A DNA stretch of 64,000 nt from Lysobacterales bacterium PRO7 (GTDB taxonomy: Bacteria; Pseudomonadota; Gammaproteobacteria; Xanthomonadales; Rhodanobacteraceae): assembly GCA_021404785.1 (NCBI GenBank), contig QWHH01000002.1:124001-188000 (forward strand), given 5' to 3'. Below, piece by piece: positions 1 to 8,007 of the stretch. The notes beneath the pieces are model-generated. The model saw only the letters and a list, made by a program, of their open reading frames with translations, made no database searches and had not been told where the DNA came from. Positions within the stretch are counted from its first letter, which is position 1; every line of letters starts with the position of its first letter. The translations under genes were made by a program, and so were the position numbers.

Positions 1-393
1 CTGCTGGATGCCTTCGAAAACGTGATCTCGCGCATTCCGATGGTGCACACGATCTACGGCGGCGCGAAAAAACTGATGACCATGCTCTCGACCAAGCCGG
101 CCGGGACGCAACGCGTGGTGCTGATCGACTTTCCGTCGCCGGAATTGAAATCCATTGGCTTTGTCACGCGTGTGTTCGCCGACAGCGCCGGGCGCGAGAT
201 GGCGGCCGTGTATGTGCCAACCACGCCAAACCCGACCGGCGGGTATCTGGAAATCGTGCCGATGACGAAACTTGTCGCCACCGACTGGAGCATGGACCAG
301 GCCATGGCCTTCATCCTGTCCGGTGGCGCGGTCGGTCCGGACAAGCTGCCGGACGGCGCGCATCCCGAAGCGGCGAAACCGCTCGGCCAATGA
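1..393 (+). CDS. DUF502 family membrane protein, C-terminal part
   Basis: The reading frame is open from the first base, so the start lies outside the window; 130 residues are visible. The segment reading NVISRIPMVHTIYGGAKKL matches the conserved 'RIPLVRSIY.G.K' block of DUF502 proteins, predicted inner-membrane proteins of unknown function. The transmembrane part would lie upstream and is not seen. The visible part is the soluble C-terminal domain, with the typical 'VVLIDFPSPELKSIGFVT' strand and the 'VYVPTTPNPTGGYLEIVP' block. It ends 62 nt before a secreted peptidase gene on the same strand. Family assignment is from recalled motifs. Confidence 0.85.
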   Translation: MLDAFENVISRIPMVHTIYGGAKKLMTMLSTKPAGTQRVVLIDFPSPELKSIGFVTRVFADSAGREMAAVYVPTTPNPTGGYLEIVPMTKLVATDWSMDQAMAFILSGGAVGPDKLPDGAHPEAAKPLGQ

Positions 394-455
394 CCTTCGA
401 CACATCGCCGGCGGCGCGTTAACCCCTACACTCGCCTCCTTCAACGGGAGTTTCC

Positions 456-2477
456 ATGCGTCTTTTCAGCGCGCGCAGTCTGGCGCCGGCCATGCTTTTG
501 ATCGTGACAGGTGCGCAGGCGCACAGCAACGAGCACGGCATCGACGCGCGCAATTTCGATGCGCGCACACCGGCTTGCACGGATTTCTTCCAGCACGCCA
601 ACGGCGGCTGGCTCGCATCCAACCCGATTCCGGCCGAGTACAGCACCTGGAGCCTGGACAACGAGATCGGCGAGCGCAATACGGCGATCCTGAAACGTAT
701 TCTCGAAGACGCCGCGTCGCATCCGGGCGCAGCGGGCAGTACAACGCAAAAGATCGGTGATTTCTATGCTGCGGCGATGAACGAAGCCGCCATCGACAAG
801 GCCGGCAACACGCCGTTGCAAGACGACCTCGCCGCGATTGCGGCGCTGAAGTCGCCGGCGGACGTGGCGAAGCTGATTGCCGACTGGCAATTGCGCGGCA
901 ATGACGTGCTGTTCGATTTCGAGGCCCAGCCGGATCTGAAGCATTCCGGCACCGACATCGCCTACGCCGGCCAGGGCGGACTCGGCCTGCCCGATCGCGA
1001 TTACTACCTGCGCGACGATGCGAAATCCAGGCAATTGCTCGTGCAGTACCGCAGCCACGTCGTGCATATGCTTGGTCTGCTCGGCGACAAGAACGCAAAA
1101 GAAGAAGCCGACTGGATCGTGGCGCTGGAAACACGTTTCGCGAAAGCCTCGCTGGATCGGGTCGCGCTGCGGGATCCATCCAATTCGTATCACATCATGA
1201 CGCTGGCGCAGGCCGATGCGAAGACGCCACATATTTCGTGGACGGAGTTTTTCCACAAGGCTGGCCGCGACGACGTGAAAGCGTTTTCCATGGCGCAGCC
1301 GGATTTTTTCGCTTCGGCCGATGCCGCGCTCACGGACGTTCCGCTCACGCACTGGCGGGCGTGGTTGCGCTGGCGACTGGTGGATGCCGATGCGGCGTAT
1401 CTTTCCAAGTCTTTCGTCGACGCCGATTTCGCCTTCCACGGCAGCGTGCTGCGCGGCGCGAAGCAGAACCTGCCGCGTTACAAACGTGTCATCCGCAGCG
1501 CCGATCGCGCGGTCGGCGAATTGCTTGGCCAGGCCTATGTCGAGCAGGTGTTTCCGCCGCAAGCCAAGCAGCGTGCGCTCGACCTCGTAAACAACCTCAA
1601 GACCGCCATGCGCGCGCGCATCGAGCGCCTGACCTGGATGAGTGCGGACACGAAAAAATCCGCCTACGCCAAGCTCGACACGATGGTCGCGAAGATCGGC
1701 TATCCGGATCGCTGGCGCGATTATTCGAAGCTGCAAGTGACACGCGCCTCGTGGATCGCCAACGTGCGCGCCGCGCGTGCGTTCGAGGCGCAGCGCCAGT
1801 TCGCGAAACTCGATCGCCCGGTCGATCGCAACGAATGGGACATGACCCCGCAGACGGTCAACGCCTATTACAACCCGATGGGCAACGAGATCGTGTTTCC
1901 GGCCGCGCAGCTGCTGCCGCCCTATTTCGAGGTGACGAACGACGACGCGCTCAATTACGGTGGCATCGGCAGCGTGATCGGACACGAAATGACCCACGCG
2001 TTCGACGACGAAGGCAGCCAGTTCGACGCACAGGGCAACCTCGCGAACTGGTGGACGAAAGACGATCGCGAAAAATTCGACGCGCGCGCCAAGAAGCTCG
2101 TCGACCAGTTCAATGCCTACGTGCCGGTTGATGACCTGCACATCAACGGCAAGCTTACGCTCGGCGAAAACATCGCCGATCTCGGCGGCCTGCTCATCGC
2201 CTACGATGCGTTCAAGCGCACGCCCCAAGGCAAGGGTGATGCGAAGATCGAGGGCTTGACCCCGGATCAACGTTTCTTCCATGCCTACGCACAGATCTGG
2301 CGCACCGCGCAGCGCCCGGCACAACTGCGCATGCAGCTGCAATCCAACGAACACGCGCCGGCGAAGTTCCGCACCAACGGACCGCTCGCCGACGTGCCCG
2401 CCTTCGCGCAAGCCTTCGCCTGCAAAGCCGGCGACGCGATGCGGCGTCCGGAATCAGACATTGTGGAAATCTGGTAA
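456..2477 (+). CDS. M13 family metallopeptidase (PepO/neprilysin-like), copy 1
   Basis: A 673-residue secreted zinc endopeptidase of the neprilysin (M13) family. An N-terminal signal peptide ends around MLLIVTGAQAHS. The zinc motif HEMTH is at about residues 510-514, with the third ligand in GENIADLGG (Glu about 571). The substrate-binding NAYYNP motif precedes it. The full family length (about 650-700) is present and no key residue is missing. Such enzymes cleave short peptides in the periplasm or outside the cell. The next gene is a paralogue starting 32 nt downstream, so the two are probably co-transcribed. Physiological substrates cannot be read from sequence. Confidence 0.95.
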   Translation: MRLFSARSLAPAMLLIVTGAQAHSNEHGIDARNFDARTPACTDFFQHANGGWLASNPIPAEYSTWSLDNEIGERNTAILKRILEDAASHPGAAGSTTQKIGDFYAAAMNEAAIDKAGNTPLQDDLAAIAALKSPADVAKLIADWQLRGNDVLFDFEAQPDLKHSGTDIAYAGQGGLGLPDRDYYLRDDAKSRQLLVQYRSHVVHMLGLLGDKNAKEEADWIVALETRFAKASLDRVALRDPSNSYHIMTLAQADAKTPHISWTEFFHKAGRDDVKAFSMAQPDFFASADAALTDVPLTHWRAWLRWRLVDADAAYLSKSFVDADFAFHGSVLRGAKQNLPRYKRVIRSADRAVGELLGQAYVEQVFPPQAKQRALDLVNNLKTAMRARIERLTWMSADTKKSAYAKLDTMVAKIGYPDRWRDYSKLQVTRASWIANVRAARAFEAQRQFAKLDRPVDRNEWDMTPQTVNAYYNPMGNEIVFPAAQLLPPYFEVTNDDALNYGGIGSVIGHEMTHAFDDEGSQFDAQGNLANWWTKDDREKFDARAKKLVDQFNAYVPVDDLHINGKLTLGENIADLGGLLIAYDAFKRTPQGKGDAKIEGLTPDQRFFHAYAQIWRTAQRPAQLRMQLQSNEHAPAKFRTNGPLADVPAFAQAFACKAGDAMRRPESDIVEIW

Positions 2478-2509
2478 TCGTATACAACACAGCAACTTCG
2501 GAGAAACCC

Positions 2510-4546
2510 ATGCAACAGCGCATCCTGAAACCGCTTGTCCTCGCCATCGGCCTCGGCCTCGCCGGCATCGCCGCCGCAGCTTCCGATTTCAACCTGGACA
2601 ACAAATACAGTCCCTGCCAGGACTTCAACGACTACGTCAACGCCAATTGGGTGGCGGCCAACCCGATTCCGGCCGACCAGACGCGCTGGGGTTCGTTCAA
2701 CGAACTGCACGAAAAGAGCCTGACCGAACAGCGCCAGATCGCCGAAGACGCCGAGAAGGGCGCCGCCGGCGCCAAGCCGGGTTCGCTCGAGCAGAAGATC
2801 GGCAATCTGTATGCCGCCGGCATGGACGACGCGGCGATCGACAAGGCCGGCTTCGATCCGATCAAGCCGCGTCTGGCCCAGATCGACGCGCTGAAGAACA
2901 GCGCGGACGTCGCCAAATTCCTCGATAACAGCTTCAACGATGGCGACCAGTACGTGTTCAATTTCGGCGCCGGCGCCGATTTCAAGGATGCGAGCAAGCA
3001 GATCGGCTTTGTCTTCCAGGATGGCCTCGGTCTGCCGACGAAGGACTACTACCTCAAGCCCGAGCACAAGGATTTGCGCAAAGCCTATGTTGCCTACATC
3101 GCCAAGGCCTTTGAGCTGACCGGCACGCCGGCCGCAGCCGCGACCACGCAGGCCGAATCCGTGCTTGCGTTCGAAACCGAACTGGCCAAGGCGTCGTTCT
3201 CGCCGACCGAACTGCGCAATCTCGACAACCAGTACCACTTCGTCAGCGTGGCCGAAGCCGACAAGGTCAGCCCGCATTTCTCATGGGAAAAATTCTTCGC
3301 CGCGCAGGGCGTTGACGTCGGCAAGGGTTTTTCGCTGTCGCAGCCGAAATTCTTCGCCGAATTCGACAAGCTGCTGGCAACGGCGCCGATCGCGCAGTGG
3401 CAGGCTTACCTGCGCCTGCACACGATCAGTTCCGCGTCGCCGCAGTTGAGCCGTGCCTTCGTCGACAACCATTTCGATTTCTTCAACAAGACCCTCGCCG
3501 GACAGCCGCAACAGAAGGATCGCTGGAAGCGCGTGCTCGGCGCCATCAATGGCGCGATGGGCATGGGCATGGGCGAACTGTACGTCGCCAAGTATTTCCC
3601 GCCGGAGGCCAAGCAACGCGCCGAGGTGCTGGTCACGAATGTGCGCAACGCGCTGAAGAACCGCATCGAGCACCTGGACTGGATGAGCGCGGATACGAAG
3701 AAGAAGGCAATCGACAAGTGGAACGACTTCCTGCCCAAGATCGGCTATCCGGACAAGGACGAATGGCGCGACTGGTCGGGCTTGAACATCACGCAAGGCA
3801 ACTGGTACGCGAATCTGGAAGCCGCCGGCAAATACAATTATCACTACGACATCGGCAAGATCGGCAAGGCCACCGATCGTCGCGAATGGGGCATGACGCC
3901 GCAGACGGTCAATGCCTACTACAACCCGACCGACAACACGATCAACTTCCCGGCCGCGATCCTGCAACCGCCATTCTTCTATGCCAAGGGCGATGACGCG
4001 CTCAATTACGGCGGCATCGGCGCGGTGATCGGCCATGAGGCCAGTCATGGCTTCGACGACCAGGGCAGCCAGTTCGACGGCAAGGGCAACCGCAGCAACT
4101 GGTGGACGGCGACCGACAAAAAGCAGTTCGAAGCGCGCACCGACAAACTGGTCAAGCAATTCGACGGTTACGCGCCGATCAAGGAAAAACCGGACCTTCA
4201 CATCAACGGCAAGCTCACGCTTGGCGAGAACATCGCTGACCTGGGCGGCATCAACATTTCCTACGACGCCCTGCAAACCGCTCTCAAGGCCGATCCGAAG
4301 GAAGCCGCGGAGAAGATCGATGGCTTCACCCAGGATCAGCGCTTCTTCCTGAGCTGGGCCAATGTCTGGCGCGGCAGCTCGCGCCAGAAAACCGCCGAAC
4401 TCCTGCTCAATGTCGACCCACACTCGCCCGCCAGCGTGCGCGCATTCGCGGCACCGTCGAACATGCCGCAATTTGCACAGGCGTTCTCGTGCAAGGCCGG
4501 CGACAAGATGGTGCGCAGCGGCGATGCCCAGGTAAAGATCTGGTAA
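2510..4546 (+). CDS. M13 family metallopeptidase (PepO/neprilysin-like), copy 2
   Basis: A 678-residue paralogue of the preceding gene, also with a signal peptide (cleavage near AGIAAAASDF). The zinc site is HEASH at about residues 509-513, with Glu about 573 in GENIADLGG. NAYYNP and the C-terminal 'FSCKAGDKM..' tail are shared with copy 1. A GGAGAA-type ribosome-binding site lies just upstream of the ATG. The region around the active site is nearly identical between copies, while the N-terminal lobes differ more, consistent with tandem duplication and divergence of substrate specificity. A strong terminator follows the stop codon, so the two-gene unit ends here. Confidence 0.95.
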   Translation: MQQRILKPLVLAIGLGLAGIAAAASDFNLDNKYSPCQDFNDYVNANWVAANPIPADQTRWGSFNELHEKSLTEQRQIAEDAEKGAAGAKPGSLEQKIGNLYAAGMDDAAIDKAGFDPIKPRLAQIDALKNSADVAKFLDNSFNDGDQYVFNFGAGADFKDASKQIGFVFQDGLGLPTKDYYLKPEHKDLRKAYVAYIAKAFELTGTPAAAATTQAESVLAFETELAKASFSPTELRNLDNQYHFVSVAEADKVSPHFSWEKFFAAQGVDVGKGFSLSQPKFFAEFDKLLATAPIAQWQAYLRLHTISSASPQLSRAFVDNHFDFFNKTLAGQPQQKDRWKRVLGAINGAMGMGMGELYVAKYFPPEAKQRAEVLVTNVRNALKNRIEHLDWMSADTKKKAIDKWNDFLPKIGYPDKDEWRDWSGLNITQGNWYANLEAAGKYNYHYDIGKIGKATDRREWGMTPQTVNAYYNPTDNTINFPAAILQPPFFYAKGDDALNYGGIGAVIGHEASHGFDDQGSQFDGKGNRSNWWTATDKKQFEARTDKLVKQFDGYAPIKEKPDLHINGKLTLGENIADLGGINISYDALQTALKADPKEAAEKIDGFTQDQRFFLSWANVWRGSSRQKTAELLLNVDPHSPASVRAFAAPSNMPQFAQAFSCKAGDKMVRSGDAQVKIW

Positions 4547-4570
4547 TCACCGGCTTTCTGTGATGAAACG

Positions 4571-4600
4571 AAAACGCCGCGGAAACGCGGCGTTTTTTTA
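4571..4600. terminator. Rho-independent terminator between convergent genes
   Basis: An 11-bp perfect stem (AAAACGCCGCG / CGCGGCGTTTT) with a GAAA-type loop, followed by a T run on the plus strand and with an A run on the other side. It can therefore serve both the M13 pair and the convergent rhomboid gene. Confidence 0.9.
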
Positions 4601-4606
4601 TGCGAT

Positions 4607-5245
4607 CTAGCGTTGACGAGCCCGGCTTCGCCAAAACTGGATCAGACCAAATCCCACCACCGCGCCGCCCAGATGCGCGAAATGCGCCACGCCCGCCTGC
4701 GTGCCGGTGACCCCGAGATAAAGTTCCAGCGCCATGTAGCCGACCACGGCAATGCGCGCCGGAATGGGTATCGGGATAAGAAAGAAGAAAACCTTGGCCT
4801 GCGGATACAGCACCGCGTAGGCCAGCAACAGGCCGAACACGCCGCCGGAGGCGCCGAGGGTCGGATAAAAGTCCTGTGGCGAGAAAAACGCGATCGTCGC
4901 CAGCTGCGCCAATGCGGCGCCGAACACGCAGGCGAAATAGAACAATGTGTAGCGGCGCGCACCGAACGCTTCTTCCACAGCCCCGCCGAACATCCACAAG
5001 GCGAGCATGTTGAAGGCGATGTGCGGCACGCCGCCGTGCAGGAAGCTGTAGGTAATCAGTTGCCAAGGTTCGAAACCAAGCGCCATCACGGCGCCGCTGT
5101 CCATGCGCGCGAGCTGGTGCGGACCCAGCGGCCACAGCGCGAAATGGGCGATGATCGTGGCGTCGCCGCCGGCCATCTGCAAGGCGAAGATCGCGATATT
5201 GGCGATCAGCAGGGCGCGGGTGACGGGTGGAACGCGTGGCATCAT
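4607..5245 (-). CDS. Rhomboid family intramembrane serine protease
   Basis: A 212-residue polytopic membrane protease. The catalytic serine sits in GASGG (Ser about 133) and the catalytic histidine in AHFAHLGGA (His about 191). The HIAFN block (His 75, Asn 79) of transmembrane helix 2 is also present. The frame is open further upstream, but I chose the Met-Met-Pro start at 5245. The upstream extension has no membrane or rhomboid character and would overlap the neighbouring repair gene. The start is therefore a choice by homology; no clear ribosome-binding site was seen. The core six-helix type is expected. Substrates are unknown. Confidence 0.9.
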   Translation of the reverse strand: MMPRVPPVTRALLIANIAIFALQMAGGDATIIAHFALWPLGPHQLARMDSGAVMALGFEPWQLITYSFLHGGVPHIAFNMLALWMFGGAVEEAFGARRYTLFYFACVFGAALAQLATIAFFSPQDFYPTLGASGGVFGLLLAYAVLYPQAKVFFFLIPIPIPARIAVVGYMALELYLGVTGTQAGVAHFAHLGGAVVGFGLIQFWRSRARQR

Positions 5246-5291
5246 CGGGCGAAGTCCGGCAAAACGCCGATGATGCCCGAATCGGGCCGGT

Positions 5292-5645
5292 TCACGCCAT
5301 CTTCCACAACTCGGCATCCAGATCGCGCTGCCAGCCAAATCGGCCAAGATCGATGCGACCGTTGCGCACGGCGACGCCTTCGTCGATGAGCAACGCGCGC
5401 TGTTGGCGGTAACCCGGACTGCCTTTCGGGAAGGCGATGCGCCCGTCCGAACGCAACACGCGCTGCCACGGCAACTTCAACGCGGAATACACGCCAAGTA
5501 CGCGCCCGACCAGACGTGCGTGCCGCGGCAGGCCGGCGCGCCGCGCGATCTCGCCATAACTGGCCACGCGCCCGCGCGGGATCGATCGGATCACGCGCAG
5601 GATGCAGGCGTGTTCGGGCGGGATGTCTGCCATGCCTGACTTCAT
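5292..5645 (-). CDS. Alkyltransferase-like protein (ATL, MGMT family)
   Basis: A 117-residue protein of the O6-alkylguanine-DNA alkyltransferase fold. The helix-turn-helix segment (IPRGRVASYGEIARRAGLP) and the 'RLVGRVLG' arginine-finger region are present. The active-site motif, PCHRV in true alkyltransferases, reads PWQRV here (Trp about 60 replaces the nucleophilic Cys). Known ATL proteins with this change bind O6-alkylguanine without transferring the alkyl group and hand the lesion to nucleotide excision repair. The role is therefore inferred to be damage recognition, not direct reversal. A second in-frame Met four codons in is an alternative start. It lies divergently from the gene at 5692. 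Confidence 0.9.
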   Translation of the reverse strand: MKSGMADIPPEHACILRVIRSIPRGRVASYGEIARRAGLPRHARLVGRVLGVYSALKLPWQRVLRSDGRIAFPKGSPGYRQQRALLIDEGVAVRNGRIDLGRFGWQRDLDAELWKMA

Positions 5646-5691
5646 TGCGGCAACACGTTAGCATAAGGCTTTGGATTCACGGGAAGCATCC

Positions 5692-6099
5692 ATGCACTCG
5701 TTCGAGGAAATCCGTTCCGCGATCCAGGCCCGGCAGTCGTTGCGCATCAACGACCCGTACCTTGTCAGTTTCGACCTGGCCATCGATGGCGGAAAGCGCC
5801 ATCAAGGCATGTATCTGGCCGAACTGGAAGGCGACGACGGTCGCAAGTACCTGCGCATTTCCACGCCGATCGGCTCTGTCGCGGGAATGGACGCCACACG
5901 CTGCCTGCGCTTCAACTGGGAACAGCGCGTGGGCTTTCTTGCGGTGAGCGATCTGGACGGCGCGCCCTACCTGCACCTTTGCGAGAACCGTCCGTACGAG
6001 CTGTTGAACGAGAAGGAACTTGCCCGTCTGATTGAGGAAATCGGCCCGCTCGGTGATCGTCTTGAGAAAGCCATGTCGGCCGGTGGCGATACGCTTTGA
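5692..6099 (+). CDS. Conserved hypothetical protein, about 135 aa
   Basis: The family was not recognised. The protein is small, soluble and acidic, without signal peptide or membrane segment. It starts MHSFEEIRSAIQ and shows alternating strand-like stretches (YLVSFDLAI, YLRISTPIG, VGFLAVSDL), then ends in a helical segment (LLNEKELARLIEEIGPLGDRLEKAM). The pattern recalls small alpha/beta chaperone-like or YbjN-type folds, but this is only an impression. The ATG at 5692 is chosen because GGGAAGC lies 5-11 nt upstream; an upstream in-frame TTG at 5671 has no such site. It stands alone, convergent with the phosphate transporter. Confidence 0.75.
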   Translation: MHSFEEIRSAIQARQSLRINDPYLVSFDLAIDGGKRHQGMYLAELEGDDGRKYLRISTPIGSVAGMDATRCLRFNWEQRVGFLAVSDLDGAPYLHLCENRPYELLNEKELARLIEEIGPLGDRLEKAMSAGGDTL

Positions 6100-6101
6100 A
6101 T

Positions 6102-7238
6102 CTACGATTGGTGCCAGCCCAATAGCTGCATTCCCCGGACCAGCAGCCACGCGAGGCCGCCCGCCACCGGCAAGGTGAGCAGCCACGCCCACACCATGCG
6201 CTCGACCACGGTCCAGCGGATCGCGTTCAGGCGCTTGGCCGCGCCCACGCCCATGATCGCGGACGACACGTTGTGCGTGGTGGAAACCGGAAGACCCAGC
6301 ACCGAAGCCGTGATGATCACGCCAGAGGCGGTGATATCGGCCGCCACGCCGTTGACCGGATGCAACTTGACCATCTTGTGGCCGAGCGTGCGGATGATGC
6401 GCCAGCCGCCGACCATCGTGCCGGCGGCCATGGTCAGCGCGCACACAACCTTGATCCAGATCGCGATGCCGAACTGACCCTGTGCATCGCTGGGCACGCG
6501 CAGGAAATCCAGCCACGCGGGCAGATGATCCAGCGAACCGGCCGTGGTCGCGCCGGCCAGCGCCAGCGCGATGATGCCCATGGTCTTCTGCGCGTCGTTC
6601 ATGCCGTGCGACAGGCCCATGAACCCGGACGAGAATATCTGCAACTTGCCGAACACGGCATTGACCGTGCGCGGCCGGGTCGCGCGAGTGGCCGTTCCGC
6701 CCAAACCGTTGAAGAACGACAACAGCGCGAACAACAGCCCCATCACCAGGAATCCGATGATGAATCCGGCCAACGGCGAAACGACCATCGGCAGGATGAC
6801 CTTGTTCAGCACACCCTTGGCATGCCACCAATGATCCGCCGGCACCGACCAGACTATGGCTCCCCAATTGCCGCTGGCAGCGGCCAGCGCCGCGCCGCAC
6901 AGGCCACCGACCAGCGCGTGCGAGGAACTCGACGGCAACCCGACCCACCAAGTGATCAGATCCCAGATCGTGGCGCCGAGCAGCGCGCAGATCAGGATTT
7001 CCGGAGTCATGGCCACGACGCCGGTGTCAATCAGGCCGGACGCGATGGTCTTGGCCACCGCCGTGCCCCACATCGCGCCGAGCAAATTGGTGAATGCCGC
7101 GAGCAGCACCGCCTGGCCGGGGCTGAGCACCTTCGTCGCCACCACCGTGGCAATGGAATTGGCGGTGTCGTGGAAGCCGTTGATGTACTCGAAGACGAGC
7201 GCGACGGCGATGACGACCAGGACCAGAGTGAGGGTCAC
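6102..7238 (-). CDS. PiT family inorganic phosphate transporter
   Basis: A 378-residue, strongly hydrophobic protein of the PiT family (low-affinity phosphate or metal-phosphate symport at the inner membrane). Both halves carry the duplicated signature: EYINGFHDTANSIAT near the N terminus, and GLSHGMNDAQKTMGI in the second repeat. The start codon is GTG. The gene lies 9 nt downstream of a DUF47 (PhoU-like) gene on the same strand. This pairing is widespread, and the DUF47 partner is thought to modulate the transporter. E. coli PitA is longer (about 500 residues); this shorter length is common in other bacteria. Confidence 0.93.
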   Translation of the reverse strand: MTLTLVLVVIAVALVFEYINGFHDTANSIATVVATKVLSPGQAVLLAAFTNLLGAMWGTAVAKTIASGLIDTGVVAMTPEILICALLGATIWDLITWWVGLPSSSSHALVGGLCGAALAAASGNWGAIVWSVPADHWWHAKGVLNKVILPMVVSPLAGFIIGFLVMGLLFALLSFFNGLGGTATRATRPRTVNAVFGKLQIFSSGFMGLSHGMNDAQKTMGIIALALAGATTAGSLDHLPAWLDFLRVPSDAQGQFGIAIWIKVVCALTMAAGTMVGGWRIIRTLGHKMVKLHPVNGVAADITASGVIITASVLGLPVSTTHNVSSAIMGVGAAKRLNAIRWTVVERMVWAWLLTLPVAGGLAWLLVRGMQLLGWHQS

Positions 7239-7247
7239 GGGGAGCCC

Positions 7248-7877
7248 TCAGGAATTCTTCAGCACGATCGCGTAAATGACGTTGCCGGCATCGCGGCAGC
7301 GGTCGATTGCCTTTTCCAGCAATTCGAACAGGTCCTTGCGCAGCAGCAGGCGCACCGCATCGCTGGTTTCGGAAAACATGTCCTTGTACAAATCCAGGAT
7401 CAGACGGTCGGCCTCGCTTTCGATCGCCTGCATGCGATCGTTGAGCGCCTTCATTTCCTCGAGCTTCATGCCCTGGCGCAACTGGCGCACCATCTGCACA
7501 ATGGTCTCGGCGCCCTTCTCCAGCATCGCCGCGCGCGAGGCGTAGTCCACGTCCACCAGTTGGTCGGCGAACAGGGCGTAGCGTTCGGCGAATTTTTCCA
7601 CCGTCTTCGGAATCTTGTACAGCGCGCCGGACAGCGCCTCGATATCCTCGCGTTCAAGCGCGGTGACGAAGGTGTTGACCAAGGCCTGGCTGATTTGCGC
7701 CATGATTTCCTTCTCGCGGCGGCGCGCAACCTTGAATTCGTCCAGCGACGGATTCGGCGACTTCGCATTCAGCATCGCAATCAGTGCGCGCGTGCTCTGC
7801 CGCGCAGCGTCGGCGCTGGCTTCGAGCAGGCCGTAAAATTTGTCGCCTTTGCCGAAGATCGTCTGCAGGGAGAACAT
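7248..7877 (-). CDS. DUF47/TIGR00153 PhoU-like protein, Pit accessory
   Basis: A 209-residue, mainly helical cytoplasmic protein beginning MFSLQTIFGKGDKFYGLLE, the characteristic DUF47 N terminus. Conserved acidic positions (ESEADRLILDLYKDMFSE) resemble the metal-binding helices of PhoU. It precedes the phosphate transporter and is almost certainly co-transcribed with it. By family context it probably gates or stabilises Pit transport; the regulator role is established only by association in most species. The gene is intact. Confidence 0.9.
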   Translation of the reverse strand: MFSLQTIFGKGDKFYGLLEASADAARQSTRALIAMLNAKSPNPSLDEFKVARRREKEIMAQISQALVNTFVTALEREDIEALSGALYKIPKTVEKFAERYALFADQLVDVDYASRAAMLEKGAETIVQMVRQLRQGMKLEEMKALNDRMQAIESEADRLILDLYKDMFSETSDAVRLLLRKDLFELLEKAIDRCRDAGNVIYAIVLKNS

Positions 7878-8007
7878 GCGCTGGCCTCGTCGTGGTTTAC
7901 GCGCACCCCTGAGCCGGCCGCGCGCTCGAAGTTTACCGTTTTATGACGCACCGTGGCCACAACAGGGGGTCTGCTAGACTCCCGCGCATGACTTCGCGCG
8001 ACACCTG

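Noticed and set aside
441-2411. A 656-codon open frame on the minus strand opposite the first M13 gene
   Set aside because: It runs antisense to a clear peptidase gene, has low-complexity Arg/Val/His-rich composition and no domain; it is a by-product of GC-rich codon bias.
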